Assembly (NCBI GenBank): GCA_003216175.1
Contig: QCJG01000005.1
Coordinates: forward strand, 43,142-107,141
Reading direction: 5' to 3'
Length of the DNA stretch: 64,000 bases
DNA from: Prochlorococcus sp. AG-409-A10
GTDB lineage: Bacteria; Cyanobacteriota; Cyanobacteriia; PCC-6307; Cyanobiaceae
Below, piece by piece: positions 1 through 7,144 of this stretch. Below the pieces are notes generated by a model. That model was not told the DNA's origin. It did no database searches and saw nothing but the letters and a program-made list of their open reading frames with translations. Position numbers and translations under genes: made by a program. Each line of letters begins with the position of its first letter. Position 1 is the stretch's first letter.

Positions 1-411
1 TCCAATATCTTTCGAGCTTCCATGAATTAACCCACAATCTAATTCTACGAATCCAAATTCAAGTGAAGCCAACCAATTCAAATAATATGGATCAACAGCA
101 TTTACAAGAGCCTTCACTATGCCTTCTCCTTTATTCAAGCGTAAAGCATCTGCCTTTTGTTCTCCACGAAACCCCCGTTCTGCAAGCAACTGATCTTCCC
201 ACCAACCATAAATACAATGAGGCTTTAAATCACCAGGGTGAGGATTAATTAACCTGTCAATCAATGAATTACAATCTCTCTCGGCTCCAACCATGTCACC
301 CAAAACAAACAAAGTTATATCCCCTCGAATTTTCTTTAAATCTTTTTGAATACGTTCATACGTCTCAAGGTCCCCTTTTAGACCACTTATAAGAGCCCAG
401 CGTTCTATCAT
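1..411 (-). CDS. Metallophosphoesterase-like protein (3' end outside window)
   Basis: Reading the minus strand from an ATG at 411 gives 137 uninterrupted residues that run off the window edge. It starts MIERWALISGLKGDL and contains VLGDMVGAERD, YGWWEDQ and LIHGSSKD, which fall where calcineurin-like phosphoesterases have SDIHGN, GD, GNHD and H. Several metal ligands are replaced (SGLKGD for SDIHGN, GWWED for GNHD), so catalysis is doubtful. The start overlaps the stop of the upstream gene (ATGA at 408-411), so the two are almost certainly translated together. It looks like a diverged paralogue of that neighbour. The gene is real by coupling and reading-frame length; its function is unknown. 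Confidence 0.65.
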   Translation of the reverse strand, partial: MIERWALISGLKGDLETYERIQKDLKKIRGDITLFVLGDMVGAERDCNSLIDRLINPHPGDLKPHCIYGWWEDQLLAERGFRGEQKADALRLNKGEGIVKALVNAVDPYYLNWLASLEFGFVELDCGLIHGSSKDIG

Positions 412-1223
412 CTTTCACACACGTGACTAGCATCCTCGGCCAGTTCTGCGAATTCGAAGCCATGATTCAATCGCCACGCAAAGATAGAAGGCAGCCCGGC
501 TTCTATGATTGCTTTGCAAGTTCGATCGATATCATAGGAAACTTCTTTAATATCAATATTGTTGGTTTTGTCGTCGAAAATGACATACGTCGCTTTACTA
601 CCTCCATGACGAGGTTCGCCGACAGAACCAGCATTAATAATTCTTCTCATAGGTAAATTTATTTCTTTCTCTTCTGTTTGTTTATTGGGAGTATTTTTAA
701 GAGTTATACGAATGGAACCCTGTCCTAATTCGCGGACATAAGGTAAGTGTGTGTGACCACAGAACAAAGTTTCGGCTCCAGACATTTCTACTCTCTCCAG
801 TGCTGCGAATGCATCCATATCAGGAAGGAGATATTCATGTTGACTATTAGGACTACCATGCACAAAAAGTAATTTATCTCTACGAATTGAAGTTGGAAGA
901 CTAGCTAAAAAGTCTTTATTTTCATTTGTCAACTTTTCAGTAGTCCATTTATGAGCTAAATGCCCACGTCTTTCTGCGAGTTGAGATGGATAGCTACAAT
1001 CACACGCATCAAGTCCGTCAACTACATCTTCATCCCAACACCCTTGGCAGGTAGGAATTTCACGCTCTTTAATTAAATCAACCACCTCATTTGGATGTGG
1101 TCCATAGCCAACCAAGTCACCAAGACAAGTAATAGTATCAATTCCTTGACGATCAATATGATTTAAAACTGCCTGAACTGCTGGTAGATTTGCATGTAGA
1201 CATGAGATTACTGCTTGTTTCAT
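408..1223 (-). CDS. Degenerate calcineurin-like metallophosphoesterase
   Basis: This 271-aa protein has the layout of the YfcE/calcineurin-like phosphoesterase family: an N-terminal strand-loop (ISCLHANLPA), GDLVGYGPHP near residue 36, a central loop with GCWDED, then FVHGSPN and FCGHTHLPYV. GD, the late H and GHTH are kept. The first Asp of the family DxH motif is Cys here, and GNHD has become GCWDE, so one metal site is probably incomplete. It lies 9 bp after the CobW-like gene and overlaps the next phosphoesterase-like gene by 4 bp, so all three form one minus-strand operon. Substrate unknown; it may bind a nucleotide or protein rather than hydrolyse a phosphoester. Confidence 0.75.
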   Translation of the reverse strand: MKQAVISCLHANLPAVQAVLNHIDRQGIDTITCLGDLVGYGPHPNEVVDLIKEREIPTCQGCWDEDVVDGLDACDCSYPSQLAERRGHLAHKWTTEKLTNENKDFLASLPTSIRRDKLLFVHGSPNSQHEYLLPDMDAFAALERVEMSGAETLFCGHTHLPYVRELGQGSIRITLKNTPNKQTEEKEINLPMRRIINAGSVGEPRHGGSKATYVIFDDKTNNIDIKEVSYDIDRTCKAIIEAGLPSIFAWRLNHGFEFAELAEDASHVCER

Positions 1224-1232
1224 ATATTAGGT

Positions 1233-2012
1233 TTAGTGAGTAGCAGCTAATTGCTGATTCGAAAGAGAAGCTTGATGCATCTCCAATACAGAATCATTTA
1301 TGAGACAGAGATTGATAGTTGATTTGATTCTTGTGAATTCAAGATTTCTTCCTTGAATAACGAGTTGCGATATTCGTTGAGGTCTCCCTTTGGGTGGTGA
1401 AATATCATTCAGTTGCAAGAACTGTGAACCAGGCTGACTAACAATCCAGTTGAAATACATAGACCGTCCATCAGGGATATTTAACAAGGCTTTTGCTCGA
1501 TATACATCTCCATAAGCTCCGTTAACTAACTCAAACCAAAAAGTATTTAGACTTGGTGGGTCCCAAACGTTCTCTTGAAGATTGAGACTCAAAGATTCGA
1601 TTTTAGTGAAATCTAATGTGTCCTTAATAGGTAATTCAGTATCACGACCAAAATGTAGATATTGATCTGGTAAAAGTTTTAAATTCTCAAGCTGGCTAAT
1701 AATACGTGGATCAATTCCAGCTAAGCCAGATTGATTAGGGATATAAAACTGAGATAGTTCAATGAAAATCACCGAATCATCTTGATCAGAAAACAAGTGA
1801 TCCGAAGGTTTTGATAAATCTATTAGCTGTGGAATTTGATCTTTAAGGAAGACAAAATCTATCTCAGAAGAGTTTGCTTGTTCCAAAGATTTTTCTGAGA
1901 AACCAGAGAGGCGAATATAACCACAAGAACCACCATGTTTTTTTATCTCACTAAGAATCCAGTTGGTTTTACCGCAACCCGGCGGACCCGAAATTAACCA
2001 GACCTGACGCAT
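1233..2012 (-). CDS. Short CobW/COG0523-like P-loop protein
   Basis: A 259-aa protein with an N-terminal Walker A motif GPPGCGKT (residues 9-16) and a C-terminal region (VYRAKALLNIPDGR... about residues 165-185) that resembles the CobW C-terminal domain. COG0523 proteins are GTPases that insert or deliver metals (Zn, Co, Fe). This one is shorter than usual, has GPPGCGKT in place of GFLGAGKT, and I do not see the CxCC metal motif, so it is an atypical subfamily. It heads an operon with two phosphoesterase-like genes. A Fur/Zur-like palindrome lies 43 bp upstream, which would suit metal-responsive control. Family call is fairly good, metal unknown. Confidence 0.65.
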   Translation of the reverse strand: MRQVWLISGPPGCGKTNWILSEIKKHGGSCGYIRLSGFSEKSLEQANSSEIDFVFLKDQIPQLIDLSKPSDHLFSDQDDSVIFIELSQFYIPNQSGLAGIDPRIISQLENLKLLPDQYLHFGRDTELPIKDTLDFTKIESLSLNLQENVWDPPSLNTFWFELVNGAYGDVYRAKALLNIPDGRSMYFNWIVSQPGSQFLQLNDISPPKGRPQRISQLVIQGRNLEFTRIKSTINLCLINDSVLEMHQASLSNQQLAATH

Positions 2013-2054
2013 CTATAAGATAGGAGATAGCGTATAAGAATATACACGCACTAT

Positions 2055-2073
2055 GGAAACGATTACCATTTTC
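2055..2073 (-). promoter_or_regulatory. Candidate Fur/Zur-family operator
   Basis: The minus-strand sequence GAAAATGGTAATCGTTTCC matches the general Fur-family palindrome GAAAATGATTATCATTTTC at about 15 of 19 positions by eye. It lies 43 bp upstream of the CobW-like gene, a usual operator position. COG0523 genes are often Zur-regulated, which fits, but A/T-rich chance matches are common in this genome. Confidence 0.4.
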
Positions 2074-2278
2074 ATTTTCATTTGAATATATATAGGGAAT
2101 AGATTCAAAAAAAAATAAAATCAAACCGCTGAGTTATCTGACGCGGAATAATTCCTTTGCAACCATTAGTAAGAAGGGGGCTGCAATGCGCATTTAATTA
2201 CCTTCTCAACATCTTCTTCTTTAAAGAACATCCTTATTTAAAAAACTGTGGTCTAATAAATTTTTATAAATTTAATTG

Positions 2279-2581
2279 ATGCAAACTTACGTAGTTCATT
2301 GGCAGTTTCCTAATCAAGAAGCACATATAAAAGGATGTGATGCATTTGCTGAATATCTTGAAGGCGGTGCTGAATATGACAAATTTGAAGGTTTCGAGGT
2401 CGTCCTTAGAGTTGTAAATCCTGAAGGTGCTAACGGATGGGAAATCGTTAAAGCCTCAGATCACAAAGCCGTTTGGAAATCTTGTCATCCTTGGTGTGCT
2501 GGATTTGGAGTTGATATTGAAGTGGTTCCAGTACTTACAGATAGTGAGTTTCTAGAGGTTCACAACGAGATCAAGTCGTAA
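2279..2581 (+). CDS. DUF3303-like small protein
   Basis: A 100-aa soluble protein beginning MQTYVVHWQFPN. The opening strand MQ-Y-V-W-F, the central acidic stretch and the ending (L-T-EF-V..I) are shared with the minus-strand gene at 44310-44606, so both belong to one family that I recognise as DUF3303, common in marine picocyanobacteria. I chose the ATG at 2279 over the TTG just before it. Monocistronic and convergent with hupE. Function unknown; the fold is probably a ferredoxin-like dimer barrel. Confidence 0.75.
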   Translation: MQTYVVHWQFPNQEAHIKGCDAFAEYLEGGAEYDKFEGFEVVLRVVNPEGANGWEIVKASDHKAVWKSCHPWCAGFGVDIEVVPVLTDSEFLEVHNEIKS

Positions 2582-2595
2582 AACTTTCTTGCCGA

Positions 2596-2620
2596 ATAAA
2601 AAGGGGGCAGTTAGCCCCCT
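2596..2620 (-). terminator. Intrinsic terminator of hupE
   Basis: A 7-bp GC-rich stem AGGGGGC/GCCCCCT with a 5-nt loop (2602-2620), followed on the minus strand by a T-rich run. It lies 56 bp downstream of the hupE stop codon in the right orientation. It also sits 20 bp after the DUF3303 stop on the other strand, but lacks a T-run in that direction. Confidence 0.75.
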
Positions 2621-2675
2621 AAAAAATCGACTTCAACCGAGCTTTTAATTTACAAGTGTCAGTCATCCACAAGAC

Positions 2676-3308
2676 TTAAGGGATTACAGCAACCCAAGAG
2701 AAAGCAAGTCCAATCCCTATCCAAATTCCTGCAAATAAATTGCGACCATTCAATCCAAATTTATCAATAACTGATTGAGTGGATTGTGTGACCAATAAAA
2801 GTAAGAATAGTTGTGCAAGAAGAAGACCTAAAAAGTATCCAATCATAGGTGTAGGTTCTGCTCCAACAATGGTGCTTCCAAGCAAGTAGCCATGTAGTGA
2901 AAACATCGGCAAAAGCCATTTTGTGCTCACAAGGTTCAGAACAATTAAGCCCTCTACAGCCAAAGTTAGAGAGACAAGTGCTTCTGCCCAAGGAGCTACT
3001 AAATCAGGCAAGGGCTGCAGTTGAACTAATGAACTTCCTGCTAATCCAACAGCTAAAAGTGGAATAATCCATTTAATGGATTTCTTTAATCCCACCAGTG
3101 CGATTCCTAACATGAAAAGTAAATGATCAGGTCCAAGCAATGGATGACCAATACCACTAAGGAGAGCCTGCCAACCTGAAAGATCAGTACTCTCTCCCAT
3201 TCCAAAAGGATGATGAGCTAAAGCTGAGTTAGATAAGAAAGTAAGTAATAAAAATAATGGAGTTAAAACTGCAAGAGAAAACTTGCGCACCAAAAAGTGA
3301 AACCTCAT
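2676..3308 (-). CDS. hupE: HupE/UreJ-family metal permease, probable cobalt importer
   Basis: A 210-aa integral membrane protein with a cleavable-looking N-terminal segment ending near SALA-HHPFG, so the metal-binding His pair would face the periplasm. It then shows the family signature HPLLGPDH (residues about 56-63), followed by about six hydrophobic helices. HupE/UreJ proteins import nickel or cobalt. A cobalamin riboswitch sits directly upstream, which argues for cobalt supply for B12 synthesis rather than nickel for urease or hydrogenase; no such genes are nearby. A terminator follows the gene, so it is a single-gene unit. Start is the ATG at 3308, preceded by GAGG. Confidence 0.85.
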   Translation of the reverse strand: MRFHFLVRKFSLAVLTPLFLLLTFLSNSALAHHPFGMGESTDLSGWQALLSGIGHPLLGPDHLLFMLGIALVGLKKSIKWIIPLLAVGLAGSSLVQLQPLPDLVAPWAEALVSLTLAVEGLIVLNLVSTKWLLPMFSLHGYLLGSTIVGAEPTPMIGYFLGLLLAQLFLLLLVTQSTQSVIDKFGLNGRNLFAGIWIGIGLAFSWVAVIP

Positions 3309-3334
3309 AGGTCGATCCTCGTCGAATTGTAAAG

Positions 3335-3448
3335 AAGGCGGGCATTCTGACTGGTACCGAAGAAGCTCGATACATCACAGTTGCGGGACAGCAGCGGATT
3401 CGCACCACTTTTCCCCATTACTTCCAATAGCTGATCACTATTAGAACC
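3335..3448 (-). promoter_or_regulatory. Cobalamin (B12) riboswitch controlling hupE
   Basis: Read on the minus strand the leader holds GGTTCTAATAG, then GGGAAAAGTGGTGCGAATCC, then CTGTCCCGCAACTGTGA, and ends with GTCAGAATGCCCGCC. These are the conserved blocks of the cobalamin riboswitch in the right order and spacing, ending about 27 nt before the hupE start, where sequestering the ribosome-binding site is plausible. B12 binding would switch hupE off. Confidence 0.9.
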
Positions 3449-3641
3449 TCATAAATAATTTAACCCTCAAGTAGCAAACATAATTAGGAACGTAATAGCA
3501 CCGTTACACCTAAGTCCGTTAAATCCTTTAATTCAGCTATATGAAAAGTTCTATCTCTGTACGACTAACCAAAAGCCTGCTTAGAGAGGGGGTCTCACCT
3601 TCTATATGACATAAATATGACATAAACCACTAAAAGCCATT

Positions 3642-3667
3642 AAAAAAGACAGGCTGGGAAACCTGTC
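3642..3667 (-). terminator. Terminator behind the truncated tRNA-Pro copy
   Basis: Perfect 6-bp stem GACAGG/CCTGTC followed on the minus strand by six Ts. It follows the 3' end of the tRNA-Pro fragment. A similarly placed hairpin follows the intact tRNA at 33283-33310, so this is probably the original chromosomal terminator, left behind when the element inserted. Confidence 0.65.
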
Positions 3668-3671
3668 TATG

Positions 3672-3725
3672 ACTGATCGGGGCGACAGGATTCGAACCTG
3701 CGACCTAGTGCTCCCAAAGCACCCG
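3672..3725 (-). repeat. Left attachment site: 54-bp direct repeat, 3' part of tRNA-Pro
   Basis: These 54 bases are identical to 33314-33367. They hold the 3' 49 nt of tRNA-Pro (discriminator base, acceptor 3' strand, T arm, variable loop, 3' anticodon arm and loop) plus a few flanking bases, and then diverge abruptly inside the anticodon stem. The 5' half of the tRNA is absent here, so this copy is not a gene. It is the displaced original 3' end left by integration of the element between 3672 and 33367. Confidence 0.92.
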
Positions 3726-3812
3726 TTCCTGTATAATGATTGCAATGCTTTTCAGTCATACTCTTTATTATAGCTGACTTAGTCTTGACTTGTCCAGACC
3801 AATATGGCACGA

Positions 3813-3832
3813 TTTGCCCACAGTTTGCCCAC
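3813..3832 (+). repeat. Paired 9-bp repeats, candidate integrase arm sites (left)
   Basis: TTTGCCCAC occurs twice, at 3813-3821 and 3824-3832, with an 11-bp period. The same 9-mer pair with the same 11-bp period and orientation lies near the other end of the element at 33247-33266. Paired direct repeats beside an att core are typical of the arm-type sites of tyrosine integrases. Confidence 0.5.
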
Positions 3833-3834
3833 AA

Positions 3835-5178
3835 ATGCCAAAAGTAACCAATTCAGCCATATGGGCCGTAAGCCTTAGAAAAAGCGTTAGTAAATTGTCT
3901 AAGGGTTGGACTGTTGAAGACGCTCGTGGGAATGTTCGCTTAGTAATAAGAATTCCAGAACAGCCAAAGCAATCTGTTGTTCTTCCTCTCAGTTGGAATG
4001 AACTTCAAGCAGATGATGCCTATATCCGAATCAGGAATATTTATTCCCTAGTTGCTAAGGATGGATATTCCCTCAAGCAAGCTGCCGAAGTTTGCTCTGG
4101 TAAAGCCCCAAAAAAAATTAATCAAATTCCTTGGGCTGAATATATAAATGATTTCAAGGAAGATAAAACCAACAGAGGAAATACCATTGCTTTATCTACT
4201 TGGGATAAAGAGTATTTTCTCAGCCCAGAGATAATTGCTGAGAAAGCTAAAAATGTAAAGGGGAATATGAAACCGATAACTGTTTTTCCAGTTTTAAATA
4301 ATGCTCTTGCACTTCTAGAAAAAGGATCTGTATCTACACCAAAAAAATTAATTGATGAATCTGTAAAAAACTGGACTGCTGGAACTCGATCACGACAACA
4401 AGCAGTTCGAAACCTTTCAGCTTTTTTAAGATGGTGCGTTGATGAAGAAAAAATCCCTCCTACATGGATGCCTAGAAGTGATTTAAGTCATCACATTGGT
4501 GTAACTCCTAATGCATTACAAAAGCCAGAAATACTACCAGAAGATAAAGCAGTCAATGATCATATCTTGGTTGAATTAATCGACCACGTAGAGGGCATAG
4601 ATCAAAGATGGGCTTATGCTTTAAAACTTATGGCTGAACTTGGTTTAAGGCCAGTAGAACTTTTGCACTTACAAGTCAAAAAAGACTTTAGTGGAGAAAA
4701 AGATTTTTATTGCACCTATAAAAAAAAGGCAGGCAAGGGTGCAACAAAGGAGGGGGAATTATATTCAGTACCACTCAAGAACAAAAAAGAAGTTATCCAA
4801 GAATGGAATTTAATGGAGGCATTCGAAAAAGAAAAAATACAACTACCAGATCTTGCAGGTTATAAATATGGCGTTGCTGACGCACTTAAAAACTTTTTAG
4901 AGAGAAGATCAAATACAAGAAAAGATGGAACAAAGGGAACACTTTCAAAGCAAGCTGAAAAATGGTTTGAACTAAAAGAGAGAGTTTATAAAGAGGATAA
5001 AAAACATTTGACCTTGTATTCCTTTAGACATAGCTACTCCCTTCGATCTCACGAAAGAGGAATCGATCCAGAGAGCGTTGCAGTTGCCATGAGACATAAT
5101 TTAAGAACTCATACTCAGTTTTATCCAACTGCTGCAAAGAAAGCAGTTAAAAATACTTTTAAAAAGCAAGTTTTTTAA
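3835..5178 (+). CDS. Tyrosine integrase of the element
   Basis: With the ATG at 3835 this is 447 aa. A TTG at 3790 would add 15 residues, but that stretch overlaps the arm-type repeats. The C-terminal half has the tyrosine-recombinase residues: Arg272 in ELGLRPVELL, Arg398 in YSFRHSYS (the usual first His of HxxR is Tyr395), His421 in MRHN, and the likely nucleophile Tyr430 in TQFYP. The N-terminal half carries a SAM-like core-binding region around residues 165-215. It should catalyse site-specific recombination at tRNA-Pro. It begins about 110 bp from the left attachment repeat and reads into the element, the usual position for an integrase of a tRNA-targeting element. Confidence 0.9.
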   Translation: MPKVTNSAIWAVSLRKSVSKLSKGWTVEDARGNVRLVIRIPEQPKQSVVLPLSWNELQADDAYIRIRNIYSLVAKDGYSLKQAAEVCSGKAPKKINQIPWAEYINDFKEDKTNRGNTIALSTWDKEYFLSPEIIAEKAKNVKGNMKPITVFPVLNNALALLEKGSVSTPKKLIDESVKNWTAGTRSRQQAVRNLSAFLRWCVDEEKIPPTWMPRSDLSHHIGVTPNALQKPEILPEDKAVNDHILVELIDHVEGIDQRWAYALKLMAELGLRPVELLHLQVKKDFSGEKDFYCTYKKKAGKGATKEGELYSVPLKNKKEVIQEWNLMEAFEKEKIQLPDLAGYKYGVADALKNFLERRSNTRKDGTKGTLSKQAEKWFELKERVYKEDKKHLTLYSFRHSYSLRSHERGIDPESVAVAMRHNLRTHTQFYPTAAKKAVKNTFKKQVF

Positions 5179-5415
5179 ATAAAATCCTAGACTTTTACTA
5201 GGAATGTTAAGTCCTAGCATATTGCTATCACTTTGATATTGCCCTTTAATTGATTGGTACCAAATGGGCACCTATTTAATATTTTAGGGTTGTAAAATAC
5301 CGACATGAGTGTTATCTTACTTTCAACTGATTCATGCGCTCCAACTTAATGACACCTAGTTGGAACAACGGCTTGATTTTGTGTTTGGTGTCTTTTGTTA
5401 ACCCCTTGAATAGCT

Positions 5416-5613
5416 ATGGCTAGCAAAAGAAGAACTCCACCTCCTTTTTTAAAAGGTCGCAAAATCTCTGACGACAAAAACAACAGGCATGACTCTCTCC
5501 AAATAGGTAGAGATATAAGTGCTTTTAATTTTGATTTAGTCAATGAAGAAGATGAATTAAAAAACATCTTTGGTGAAGGTGCTTTAAGTGCAGCCAAAGC
5601 GATTAAGGGATAA
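5416..5613 (+). CDS. Small basic hypothetical protein of the element
   Basis: A 65-aa protein beginning MASKRRTPPPFLKGRK, basic and proline-rich at the N-terminus, then acidic (NEEDELKNIFGEG). No known domain recognised. It is the first of a tight plus-strand series (12 bp to the HTH gene), so it probably belongs to the element's regulatory or replication module. The 237 bp between it and the integrase hold an imperfect CCTAG...CTAGG hairpin near 5185-5200. Confidence 0.55.
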   Translation: MASKRRTPPPFLKGRKISDDKNNRHDSLQIGRDISAFNFDLVNEEDELKNIFGEGALSAAKAIKG

Positions 5614-5625
5614 ATAATTTTACCA

Positions 5626-5859
5626 ATGCCAACTGAATCAAACTGGAAGGTTTCCAGAGATGCCGCTTATTTTTTGCGCGTATCTGAACGCCAACTTTTT
5701 CGCTTGCGTAAAGCAGGGATTCTTGTTGCTGGGACTCACTTTATTAGAAAGTTTCCTACTGCAAATTCTGCACTTTTATATCAAGTCGATCTTTGCCAAC
5801 AGGCAATGAAAGATGCCTCTAGTCGCAATGTGCAAACCCTAGAGACTGCGGAGGTTTGA
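5626..5859 (+). CDS. AlpA/excisionase-like helix-turn-helix protein
   Basis: A 77-aa protein with a winged-HTH pattern: SRDAAYFLRVSERQLFRLRK (residues 9-28), then a short basic wing (GTHFIRKFP). This matches the size and layout of AlpA/Xis-type recombination directionality factors and phage-satellite regulators. Encoded between the integrase and the primase in the early operon, it could direct excision or regulate the operon. Specific function is inferred from size, fold and place. Confidence 0.65.
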   Translation: MPTESNWKVSRDAAYFLRVSERQLFRLRKAGILVAGTHFIRKFPTANSALLYQVDLCQQAMKDASSRNVQTLETAEV

Positions 5860-5862
5860 AAG

Positions 5863-6111
5863 ATGAGTGAAAAAGATTTTGCAGAGTACCAAGTAGCTGC
5901 ACATATACTTCTTGATCTTATTTTTCAATACATGCCAGAAAACCCAGAAAGGTTTTCACAGGAAGTTCAACAATCATTAGTTATCACATCTATTGATAAA
6001 GCGATATTTGCCATGCAAATAATCACTGGTTTAAAACAGCTTTCATGCAGCGAGATAGTTCATACCACTTACGAATCACTTAACCCAAATATCAAACAAG
6101 ACAATGACTGA
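5863..6111 (+). CDS. Hypothetical acidic protein of the element
   Basis: An 82-aa, mainly helical protein (MSEKDFAEYQVAAHILL...) with no motif I recognise. It starts 3 bp after the HTH gene stop and overlaps the next small gene by 8 bp, so it is clearly part of the same transcript. Possible replication accessory or repressor partner; no direct evidence. Confidence 0.6.
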   Translation: MSEKDFAEYQVAAHILLDLIFQYMPENPERFSQEVQQSLVITSIDKAIFAMQIITGLKQLSCSEIVHTTYESLNPNIKQDND

Positions 6112-6277
6112 TAAAAAAAATGGCCCTACCCCTCCTGACAGGAAAGGGGAAGGAGCCGCATTACCACAATCAATTGTAGTTGATTTATCTATTGATGATG
6201 TTAAAAATACTTTAGGGGATTTGTGGTTACCTCAACTAGTTGATAATGATGCACGTTTACTAGGCGAGGGGCTATAA
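6104..6277 (+). CDS. Small hypothetical protein upstream of the primase
   Basis: An ATG at 6104 opens a 57-aa frame (MTDKKNGPTPPDRKGEG...) ending at 6277, overlapping the previous gene by 8 bp and stopping 3 bp before the primase start. Translational coupling on both sides supports it as a real gene. The N-terminus is polar and disordered-looking; the C-terminus is acidic and amphipathic (IDDVKNTLGDLWLPQLV). Function unknown, perhaps a primase or helicase partner. Confidence 0.55.
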   Translation: MTDKKNGPTPPDRKGEGAALPQSIVVDLSIDDVKNTLGDLWLPQLVDNDARLLGEGL

Positions 6278-6280
6278 GCA

Positions 6281-7144
6281 ATGACCCCGAAAACTTGGCG
6301 AGAACAAGCCCATCGGCTATCGATTTTTAATGGGAAACTATTACCTGCAAAAATTATTGGTAAAAAGAAGGTACTTTTAATTGAGAAATTCAGCAAAATA
6401 AAAGACCAAAATTTTACTTATGAAGATTGCTTAAAAAATCCTCAACTCAAAATGATTGGGCTACGAACAGATCTTGATAAAATTGTTATTGATATTGATG
6501 GGGAGAAAGGTAGTGAATTGGCTCTTAAAAAAGGATTTGATTGGAATAAACATAGAAGCTGGTATGTAGGTAGAAGGGACAATGCTGAACGCTTTGCAAT
6601 CATTTATCGGCGTACACCTGAACAACAAAAGTTTGGGCGTATTCATATAAATGACAATGAAAATCAAATCGACCTTCTTTCAAGTCCTTCTGCTTGGAAG
6701 GTAGTAATGGGAGATCATCCAAGCGGTGATTTATATCGCTGGTTTGGTCAAGGGCCAGAGAATCTAAGTTATTGCCCAGACCATGTTTGGTCGTTTGTTG
6801 TTAATCATGCTGCTGACTTTCGAGAAAGGCTAGAGCAAAAGGCATTTGGAAGAACTCCTACACCTAGAGGTACATGGCGACCAGCTCGGCCTTGCATAGT
6901 TTGCGGGCGTGACCATGACAACGATTGCAGCATCAACAGGGACAAAAATTTTGTATTATGCCATCACGGGAAAACTGATCATCCGCCAACAGTAAGAGTT
7001 GGTGAAACTATCGAAAGAAAAGGACAGAGTTGGGCATTTTGTGGTTTTGGCAGAAACCATCATGGCTTTGGCAAATGCTCCAAATTCAAACTTGAGATAA
7101 AAACTCCAACTCCTTGGCAGATTATTTATGGAGGAAAGAAATGA
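6281..7144 (+). CDS. Primase-like protein (archaeo-eukaryotic type) with zinc ribbon
   Basis: This 287-aa protein has an acidic VIDIDG motif (residues about 70-75) like the DxD metal site of AEP/Prim-Pol primases, a second region with QIDLLSSPSAWKVVMGDHPSG, and a C-terminal zinc-ribbon-like cluster (CIVCGRDHDNDC... CHHG, around residues 206-232). Such proteins prime replication of plasmids, phages and satellites. It overlaps the VirE-type helicase start by 4 bp, giving a two-protein primase plus helicase unit. The assignment rests on motifs and context, not on a full-length match. Confidence 0.65.
   Translation: MTPKTWREQAHRLSIFNGKLLPAKIIGKKKVLLIEKFSKIKDQNFTYEDCLKNPQLKMIGLRTDLDKIVIDIDGEKGSELALKKGFDWNKHRSWYVGRRDNAERFAIIYRRTPEQQKFGRIHINDNENQIDLLSSPSAWKVVMGDHPSGDLYRWFGQGPENLSYCPDHVWSFVVNHAADFRERLEQKAFGRTPTPRGTWRPARPCIVCGRDHDNDCSINRDKNFVLCHHGKTDHPPTVRVGETIERKGQSWAFCGFGRNHHGFGKCSKFKLEIKTPTPWQIIYGGKK

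Noticed and set aside
63..248. Plus-strand 61-codon frame at the left edge
   Set aside because: It is antisense to the better-supported minus-strand phosphoesterase-like gene, which is coupled to its neighbour.
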